From Clostridiales bacterium (lineage in GTDB: Bacteria > Bacillota > Clostridia > Oscillospirales > Oscillospiraceae), in NCBI GenBank assembly GCA_018374635.1, contig JAHAEW010000081.1:1-14609 (forward strand): 14,609 nt of DNA, written 5' to 3'. The notes beneath the pieces are model-generated. The model saw nothing but the letters and a program-made list of their open reading frames with translations. It did not search any database and was not told the origin of the DNA. The position numbers were made by a program, and so were the translations under genes. How positions within the stretch are numbered: the stretch's first letter is position 1; every line of letters begins with the position of its first letter. Shown here one piece after another: positions 5,790 through 10,776 of this stretch.

Positions 5790-7037
5790 ATGGTCAAGGA
5801 CATGATGGACTTTATCCTCACACAGGATCCCGAAGTGGGCGAGGCGATCAAACACGAGTTTGACCGTCAGCGCCGGAACATCGAGCTGATCGCATCGGAA
5901 AACTTTGTCAGCGAGGCGGTGCTCGCCGCGGCCGGGTCCGTGCTGACCAACAAGTATGCGGAAGGCTATCCCAGCAAGCGCTACTATGGCGGGTGCCAGT
6001 GCGTGGACGTGGTAGAGAACCTGGCCCGGGAACGCGCCTGTAAGCTCTTTGGCGCGGACCATGCCAATGTCCAGCCCCACAGCGGCGCAAACGCCAACTA
6101 CGCCGTGTATCAGGCGCTGTGCAATGTGGGCGATACCGTGCTGGGCATGGATCTGGCCAACGGCGGACACCTGACCCATGGCAGTCCGGTCAACTTCTCC
6201 GGCAAGAACTATAACATGGTCTCTTACGGCCTCAATGAAAAAGGGTACATCGACTATGACAACGTCCGGGATATGGCCCGCAAGCATCGGCCCAAGATGA
6301 TCATTGCCGGCGCCTCCGCCTATCCCCGCTTCATCGACTATGCGGCCTTTGCCGACATCGCCCACGAGGTGGGCGCCTACCTCTTTGTGGACATGGCTCA
6401 CGTGGCCGGCCTGGTGGCCACCGGCCTGCATCCCAACCCCGTGCCCTATGCGGACGTGGTCACCACCACGACCCATAAGACCCTGCGCGGTCCCCGCGGC
6501 GGCATGATCCTTTGCAAGGAAGCGCTGGCCAAGAAGATCGACTCCGGCATTTTCCCGGGCAGCCAGGGCGGCCCGCTGGAGCACATCATCGCGGCCAAGG
6601 CTGTGGCGCTGGGCGAGGCCCTTAAGCCCGAATTCAAGGCCTATCAGGAGCAGGTGATCCAAAACGCCAAGGCGCTGGCGGCCTCTCTGATCAAGGAGGG
6701 CTTTGATCTGGTCTCCGGCGGCACGGACAACCACATGATGCTGGTCGACCTGCGCAAGGCCGGCGTCACCGGTAAGGAGATGGAGCACCGCTTGGACGAG
6801 GTACATATCACCGTCAACAAGAATGCCATCCCCAACGACCCCGAGAAGCCCTTCGTTACCAGCGGCGTGCGCATCGGCACTCCCGCCGCTACCACCCGCG
6901 GCCTGAAGGAAGAGGATATGACCCTCATCGGCCAGCTGATCTGGCAGGCGGCCACCGACTTCGAGGCCAAGGCCCAGTCCATCCGGGATGCCGTGGCTTC
7001 CATCACCGAGAAGTATCCCCTCTATCCCGGAAATTGA
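5790..7037 (+). CDS. glyA: Serine hydroxymethyltransferase
   Basis: A 415-residue PLP enzyme interconverting serine and glycine while charging tetrahydrofolate with a one-carbon unit, a cytoplasmic hub for glycine, thymidylate and purine synthesis. The PLP-binding lysine is Lys230 in TTTTHKTLRGPRGG, with Asp201 and His204 in FVDMAHVAGL where the cofactor ring is held. N-terminal IELIASENF (31-39) and QPHSGANAN (95-103) are family hallmarks. I chose ATG 5790 because GGAGG (5778-5782) lies seven bases upstream; the earlier in-frame ATG at 5775 sits before that site. It has its own promoter, and GC-rich codon use returns here after the AT-rich island. It converges on tRNA-Gln with a shared terminator. 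Confidence 0.97.
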   Translation: MVKDMMDFILTQDPEVGEAIKHEFDRQRRNIELIASENFVSEAVLAAAGSVLTNKYAEGYPSKRYYGGCQCVDVVENLARERACKLFGADHANVQPHSGANANYAVYQALCNVGDTVLGMDLANGGHLTHGSPVNFSGKNYNMVSYGLNEKGYIDYDNVRDMARKHRPKMIIAGASAYPRFIDYAAFADIAHEVGAYLFVDMAHVAGLVATGLHPNPVPYADVVTTTTHKTLRGPRGGMILCKEALAKKIDSGIFPGSQGGPLEHIIAAKAVALGEALKPEFKAYQEQVIQNAKALAASLIKEGFDLVSGGTDNHMMLVDLRKAGVTGKEMEHRLDEVHITVNKNAIPNDPEKPFVTSGVRIGTPAATTRGLKEEDMTLIGQLIWQAATDFEAKAQSIRDAVASITEKYPLYPGN

Positions 7038-7070
7038 CCGCCGGAAAGGCAGACTTTTTCCTAAGCACAG

Positions 7071-7108
7071 CAGTTGGGCGGAGACGCAGGATCGTCTCCG
7101 CCCAACTG
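7071..7108 (+). repeat. Long hairpin after glyA
   Basis: A perfect 16-bp stem (7071-7086 with 7093-7108, loop CAGGAT) begins 34 bases after the glyA stop. No T tract follows on either strand, so it may protect the mRNA 3' end, with termination occurring at the next hairpin (7164-7205). Confidence 0.7.
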
Positions 7109-7163
7109 TGCCGTATCCATTTGATGCCCTTCTCGGCCGGGCGGAGCTCCCGCCTGTCGAACA

Positions 7164-7205
7164 AAAAAAGAGAGATGTAACTTTCCTGTTACATCTCTCT
7201 TTTTT
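7164..7205. terminator. Bidirectional terminator between glyA and tRNA-Gln
   Basis: An 18-bp stem (7164-7181 with 7188-7205, loop TTTCCT) whose outer six pairs are A-T, giving a T run at the 3' side on both strands. It ends the plus-strand glyA transcript and the minus-strand tRNA transcript. Its outermost base (7205) is also the last base of the tRNA CCA end. Confidence 0.9.
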
Positions 7206-7278
7206 GGCAGCGGGTGAAGGATTCGAACCCTCACATACAGAGTCAGAGTCTGCTGTGCTACCCTTACACAAACCCGCT
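7205..7278 (-). tRNA. tRNA-Gln (anticodon CTG), CCA encoded
   Basis: The minus strand folds into a complete 74-base cloverleaf. Acceptor AGCGGGT pairs with ACCCGCT; the D arm is GTGT / GCAC; the anticodon arm is GCAGA / TCTGT around CTCTGAC, giving anticodon CTG for Gln CAG codons; the T arm is GAGGG-TTCGAAT-CCTTC. Discriminator G73 is typical of tRNA-Gln, and CCA is encoded. It has a consensus promoter and its own terminator, so it is transcribed alone. Confidence 0.93.
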
Positions 7279-7302
7279 ATCTTTCTCACAAGTGCAGGTT
7301 AT

Positions 7303-7331
7303 ATTATACTGATCTATCTTTTGTTTGTCAA
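7303..7331 (-). promoter_or_regulatory. Promoter of tRNA-Gln
   Basis: On the minus strand, perfect TTGACA (7331-7326) and perfect TATAAT (7308-7303) are spaced by 17 bases, 24 bases upstream of the tRNA 5' end. Full consensus suits a strongly expressed stable RNA. Confidence 0.9.
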
Positions 7332-7500
7332 GTAATTTTTTTCTTTTTTTCCGGCGTTCCCGCAGCGCTTTCCCTTTGCATCCCCATTTTCTCCCATCCA
7401 GGCTTTTTTCTCCCCCGTTTTTCCTGTTTTCATTGACGTTATGCCATATTTTCTCCCTCTTTCACAGAGACTTTCCCATCTTTTTGTACAGTTCCATAAT
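7332..7500. other. Pyrimidine-rich spacer without a gene
   Basis: About 170 bases between the divergent tRNA and purine-operon promoters. The plus strand is strongly biased to T and C, with runs such as TTTTTTTCTTTTTTT, and nearly free of G runs. I see no credible gene: the short frame through it encodes a low-complexity Phe/Ser/Leu/Pro peptide without a ribosome binding site. Confidence 0.6.
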
Positions 7501-7511
7501 AGGTTGATAGG

Positions 7512-7540
7512 TTGACAAAAAATTTTTCAGGCAGTATACT
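7512..7540 (+). promoter_or_regulatory. Promoter of the purine-catabolism operon
   Basis: Perfect TTGACA (7512-7517) and TATACT (7535-7540) are spaced by 17 bases. Transcription would start near 7547, giving a leader of about 330 bases that holds two riboswitch aptamers. A tandem 8-bp near-repeat (AGGTTGAT, AGGTTGAC; 7501-7516) overlaps the -35 box. Confidence 0.87.
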
Positions 7541-7581
7541 AAAAGCACCGGGAAACCCATAAGGTTTTCTATCAAGTGAAT

Positions 7582-7651
7582 GAACTTATATAAGCCCATA
7601 ATATGGTTGGGCGTCTCTACTGGCTGCCGTAAATAGCCGCGCTATAAGTTC
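7582..7651 (+). promoter_or_regulatory. Purine riboswitch aptamer 1, J3/1-insertion variant
   Basis: Complete purine-aptamer fold: P1 of nine or more pairs (GAACTTATA 7582-7590 with TATAAGTTC 7643-7651), J1/2 TAA, P2 GCCCA/TGGGC (7594-7598, 7608-7612) with loop containing ATATGG, J2/3 GTCTCTAC (7613-7620), P3 TGGCT/AGCCG (7621-7625, 7635-7639) with loop GCCGTAAAT. The loop-loop G-C pairs are possible. J3/1 is CGC (7640-7642), one base longer than the AC of the canonical xpt guanine aptamer; the base next to P1 is still C, as in guanine rather than adenine aptamers. J2/3 has C where xpt has U48. A transcription terminator that would use its P3 bases follows. Ligand: guanine-like purine, possibly xanthine. 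Confidence 0.88.
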
Positions 7652-7702
7652 CCGAAAGGAGATGTCGGGAATGAATTGCGCGGCAGGAACGGTGGTTTTT
7701 TT
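7622..7702 (+). terminator. Terminator competing with aptamer 1 (predicted ON switch)
   Basis: GGCTGCCGT (7622-7630) can pair with ACGGTGGTT (7689-7697), and GCCGCGC (7636-7642) with GCGCGGC (7678-7684), across small internal loops. An inner hairpin TTCCCG/CGGGAA (7649-7654, 7666-7671) caps the structure, which is followed directly by TTTTTTT (7696-7702). The 5' arms are P3, L3 and J3/1 of aptamer 1, so folded aptamer and terminator exclude each other. Ligand binding should therefore prevent termination. Confidence 0.65.
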
Positions 7703-7735
7703 GTATCCGGCCCGCTTCCAATCCATTTCATTTCC

Positions 7736-7808
7736 GGAAACTTATATAGGCCCAAAATCGGTTGGGTGTCTCTACCGGCTGCCGCAAACAGCCGCGCTAT
7801 CAGTTTCC
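7736..7808 (+). promoter_or_regulatory. Purine riboswitch aptamer 2, same J3/1 variant
   Basis: A second aptamer 85 bases after the first: P1 GGAAACTTATA (7736-7746) with TATCAGTTTCC (7798-7808), one T-C mismatch; J1/2 TAG; P2 GCCCA/TGGGT; J2/3 GTCTCTAC (7768-7775), identical to aptamer 1; P3 CGGCTG/CAGCCG (7776-7781, 7789-7794). J3/1 is again CGC (7795-7797). Loop 2 (AAATCGG) and loop 3 (CCGCAAA) depart from the consensus at several tertiary-contact positions but keep the GG and CC needed for two inter-loop pairs. No T tract follows, so its output may be translational, or it may act only with aptamer 1. Confidence 0.82.
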
Positions 7809-7878
7809 CTGATCCGGGACCTCTCCGCACTTCTGTGAAGAGGTGGAAATCACACTTCAACGACAAAGGAGCACCATC

Positions 7879-9159
7879 ATGAACGCTACCTCTTTTCTCT
7901 TGAAGGGCGATCTCTGTTATAGTGTCGACCCCAACACCCTGCGTTCCGTGCCGGGCGGCTATCTGCTCTGTTTGGACGGACGCTGCGCCGGTGTCTTTGA
8001 CGCCATACCAGAGTCCTATGCATCCCTTCCCCTCTTGGATTATACCGGACATCTGATCCTGCCTGGTCTCACCGATCTCCACGTCCACGCGCCCCAGTAC
8101 ACCTACCGGGGCCTCGGCATGGATCTGGAACTGCTGGACTGGCTGAACACCTACACCTTCCCTGAGGAGGCCCGGTTCCGGGACCTCTCCTATGCAAGAC
8201 AGGCCTATTCCCGCTTTGTGGAGGACGTCCGCCGGGGCCCCAACACCCGCCTGTGCGCGTTTGCCACCGTGCATCCGGCCGCGACCCGGCTGCTGATGGA
8301 CCTGCTGGAGGAATCCGGCCTGGTCGCCATGGTGGGCAAGGTCAATATGGACCGCAACGCCTCTCCCGACCTGCTGGAGGAGAGCGCCGCGGCCTCCCTG
8401 GCGGCCACGGTGTCCTGGCTGGAGGAGAGCGCCGGCCGGTATCAGCGGGTCTCCCCCATCCTCACCCCCCGGTTCATCCCCTCCTGCTCCGATGCTCTGA
8501 TGGAGGCCCTTGGCAGACTCCAGCGGGAGCGCCGTCTCCCAGTGCAGTCCCACCTCTCGGAGAACCGCAGCGAGGTGGAGTGGGTGAAGGAGCTGTGCCC
8601 CTCCTCCCACGGATATGGCGACGCCTATGACTCCTTCGGCCTGTTCGGCGGGGAGAACTGTCCCACCATCATGGCCCACTGCGTCCTCTCCGATGACGAT
8701 GAGATCGCCCGGATACGGGAGCGGCAGGTCTACGTGGCCCACTGCCCCGCCTCCAATACCAACCTGGCCTCCGGCATCGCCCCCGCCCGCCGCTATCTGG
8801 AGGAGGGCATCCCCATAGGCCTGGGCAGCGATGTGGCGGGCGGCACCCACTGCTCCATTTTCCGCGCCATGGCCGACGCCGTCCAGGTCTCCAAGCTCCG
8901 CTGGCGGCTGGTGGATCACGCCCTCGCCCCGCTCTCCGCGGCCGAGGCCTTCTGGCTGGGCACCGTGGGCGGCGGCTCCTTCTTCGGTCAGGTGGGGTCC
9001 TTCCTCCCCGGCTATGAGTGCGACCTTCTGGTTCTGGATGACCGCCGGTACGATCCGCCGGGAGCCCATACCGTGCAGCAGCGCCTGGAGCGCACCATCT
9101 ATCTCTCTGAGGACCGGGACATCGTCCACAAATTTGTCCGGGGCAGCCAGCTCTTCTGA
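7879..9159 (+). CDS. guaD: Guanine deaminase
   Basis: A 426-residue amidohydrolase converting guanine to xanthine and ammonia in the cytoplasm. The zinc ligands are all present: His68 and His70 in LHVHAPQ, His225 in SHLSEN, His267 in MAHCVL and Asp318 in GLGSDVAGG. Glu228 in HLSENRSEVEWV is the catalytic Glu of guanine deaminases, and APQYTYRGLGMDLELLDWL after the HxH motif is typical of the family and unlike cytosine or chlorohydrolase relatives. The ATG at 7879 has AAAGGAG (7865-7871) seven bases upstream; the frame extends to a GTG at 7843 without its own site. It is the first gene after the riboswitches, and its product xanthine is the substrate of the dehydrogenase at the end of the operon. 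Confidence 0.94.
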   Translation: MNATSFLLKGDLCYSVDPNTLRSVPGGYLLCLDGRCAGVFDAIPESYASLPLLDYTGHLILPGLTDLHVHAPQYTYRGLGMDLELLDWLNTYTFPEEARFRDLSYARQAYSRFVEDVRRGPNTRLCAFATVHPAATRLLMDLLEESGLVAMVGKVNMDRNASPDLLEESAAASLAATVSWLEESAGRYQRVSPILTPRFIPSCSDALMEALGRLQRERRLPVQSHLSENRSEVEWVKELCPSSHGYGDAYDSFGLFGGENCPTIMAHCVLSDDDEIARIRERQVYVAHCPASNTNLASGIAPARRYLEEGIPIGLGSDVAGGTHCSIFRAMADAVQVSKLRWRLVDHALAPLSAAEAFWLGTVGGGSFFGQVGSFLPGYECDLLVLDDRRYDPPGAHTVQQRLERTIYLSEDRDIVHKFVRGSQLF

Positions 9160-9199
9160 TTCCATCCGGATATCTTGTTTTGTTTCATTTTGTGCCCTT

Positions 9200-9219
9200 C
9201 CGGGAAGGGTTCCCGGTTT
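9200..9219 (+). terminator. Hairpin between guanine deaminase and permease
   Basis: CCGGGAA (9200-9206) pairs perfectly with TTCCCGG (9210-9216) around GGG and is followed by TTTGTTCC. An alternative hairpin CCCTTC/GAAGGG (9195-9200, 9204-9209) uses the same bases, so only one can form. It could lower read-through to downstream genes or process the message. The T tract is short. Confidence 0.4.
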
Positions 9220-9259
9220 GTTCCTTCCGCCTATGTTGAATGGAAAGAGAGGGATCTTC

Positions 9260-10639
9260 ATGAACCAAACACTGGATCGGTGGTTTCACCTGAAAGAGCA
9301 CGGCACCGACGTCAAGACCGAGGTCATGGCCGGTATCACCACCTTCATGACCATGGCTTACATCCTGGCGGTCAACCCCAGCATCCTCTCCGCCGCAGGT
9401 ATGGACTCGGGCGCGGTCTTTACCGCCACCTGCCTGGCTTCTCTGGTGGCCACGGTGCTCATGGCCACCATGTCCAACTACCCCTTTGTGCTCTCGGCCG
9501 GCATGGGGCTCAACGCCTATTTCGCCTATACCGTTGTAGGACAGATGGGGTATTCCTGGCAGACGGCCCTGACCGCCGTCTTTCTGGAGGGCATCATTTT
9601 CATTCTGCTCTCCCTGACCAACGTGCGCGAGGCCATTTTCAACGCCATCCCAACGCCCCTTAAGCACGCGGTGTCCGCCGGCATCGGCCTGTTCATCGCG
9701 TTTATCGGGATGCAGAACGCCAAGCTGGTGGTGGACGATCCGACCACGCTGCTCTCAGTCTTTTCCATGAAGGACGCGCTGTCGCAGAATACCTTCCACA
9801 CCCAGGGCATCACGGTCCTGCTCGCCATCGCCGGCGTTCTGATCACCGCCCCGCTCATCGTCAAGAAGGTCAAGGGCAACATCCTCATCGGCATCCTGGC
9901 CACCTGGATCCTCGGCATCCTCTGCCAGCTGGTGGGTCTCTATGTGCCGGACAACGCCGCCTTCTTCAGCCTTCTGCCCGACTTCTCCAACGGCATCGCC
10001 ATTCCCAGTGTGGCGCCCACCCTGTTCCAGCTCGACTTCTCCAACGTCTTTTCACTGGACTTCTTGGTGGTCATCTTCGCGTTCCTCTTCGTGGACGTGT
10101 TCGACACCCTAGGCACCCTCATCGGCGTGGCCTCCAAGGCCAATATGCTGGATCGGGACGGCAAGCTTCCCCGCATCCGCGGCGCTCTGATGGCGGATGC
10201 TGTGGGCACCACGGCCGGCGCTCTTCTGGGCACCTCCACCATCACCACCTTCGTGGAGAGCGCCTCCGGCGTGGCGGAGGGCGGCCACACCGGTCTGACC
10301 GGTCTGGTCTCCGCGGCCCTCTTTGGCATTGCCCTCTTCCTCTCGCCCATCTTCCTGGCCATCCCCTCCTTTGCCACGGCCCCCGCCCTGATCGTGGTGG
10401 GCTTCCTGATGGTCAGCTCCATTCTGAAGGTGGACTTCGATGATCCCACCCAGGCCATCCCAGCCTTTATCTGCATGATCTCCATGCCCTTCATGTACTC
10501 CATCTCCGAGGGCATCTCCATGGGCGTCATCACCTACGTGGTCATCAACCTCATTGCCGGCGGCGAGAAGCGCAAGACCATCAGCCCCCTGATGTATATT
10601 CTGGCCATTCTCTTCGCGGTAAAATACTTCATCATCTGA
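9260..10639 (+). CDS. AzgA/PbuG-type purine permease (NCS2 superfamily)
   Basis: A 459-residue integral membrane protein of the AzgA-like purine permease family (COG2252; hypoxanthine, guanine or adenine uptake by proton symport), with some 12-14 hydrophobic segments. Hallmarks include TTFMTMAYILAVNPSILS (27-44), AGMGLNAYFAY (80-90), FVDVFDTLGTLIGVAS (277-292, with the Asp residues of the substrate site) and TTFVESASGVAEGGHTGLTG (329-348). The ATG at 9260 follows AGAGGG by six bases; an upstream in-frame ATG at 9233 lacks a ribosome binding site. It lies 100 bases after guanine deaminase in the same direction, so it probably feeds the pathway with guanine or hypoxanthine. Xanthine cannot be excluded as a substrate. 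No damage seen. Confidence 0.92.
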   Translation: MNQTLDRWFHLKEHGTDVKTEVMAGITTFMTMAYILAVNPSILSAAGMDSGAVFTATCLASLVATVLMATMSNYPFVLSAGMGLNAYFAYTVVGQMGYSWQTALTAVFLEGIIFILLSLTNVREAIFNAIPTPLKHAVSAGIGLFIAFIGMQNAKLVVDDPTTLLSVFSMKDALSQNTFHTQGITVLLAIAGVLITAPLIVKKVKGNILIGILATWILGILCQLVGLYVPDNAAFFSLLPDFSNGIAIPSVAPTLFQLDFSNVFSLDFLVVIFAFLFVDVFDTLGTLIGVASKANMLDRDGKLPRIRGALMADAVGTTAGALLGTSTITTFVESASGVAEGGHTGLTGLVSAALFGIALFLSPIFLAIPSFATAPALIVVGFLMVSSILKVDFDDPTQAIPAFICMISMPFMYSISEGISMGVITYVVINLIAGGEKRKTISPLMYILAILFAVKYFII

Positions 10640-10661
10640 GTTTTCCTGTTTTCCCCCTCGG

Positions 10662-10692
10662 GCGGGCCGGCCTTCCCCTTCCGGCCCGCTTT
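10662..10692 (+). terminator. GC-rich hairpin after the permease gene
   Basis: A 9-bp stem GCGGGCCGG (10662-10670) / CCGGCCCGC (10681-10689) is followed by only TTT, 23 bases past the permease stop. Its last two bases are shared with the next, larger hairpin. It is a weak or partial terminator at best. Confidence 0.4.
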
Positions 10693-10727
10693 CTCCGGCG
10701 GCCGGAGCACCGGCCGCCGGAGAAAGC
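10688..10727 (+). repeat. 18-bp perfect hairpin between permease and xdhA
   Basis: Arms 10688-10705 and 10710-10727 are perfectly complementary (18 bp, mostly G-C) around AGCA. No T tract follows. It separates the uptake/deamination genes from the dehydrogenase genes and may be an RNA-processing or stability element that sets different expression of the two halves. Confidence 0.65.
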
Positions 10728-10776
10728 GCAAGCCCCCACTCCAAGCCCCCAACGAGCCTGAAAGGAGCGATACGAT

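Noticed and set aside
5733..7289. 518-codon minus-strand open frame opposite glyA
   Set aside because: Shadow of glyA codon bias; it also runs through the tRNA and terminator and has no ribosome binding site at its start.
7325..7507. 60-codon frame in the pyrimidine-rich spacer
   Set aside because: Low-complexity Phe/Ser/Pro/Leu translation of a T/C tract without a start signal.
7642..9261. 539-codon minus-strand open frame opposite guanine deaminase
   Set aside because: Antisense to a gene with all catalytic residues and extends into the riboswitches; Gly-rich shadow translation.
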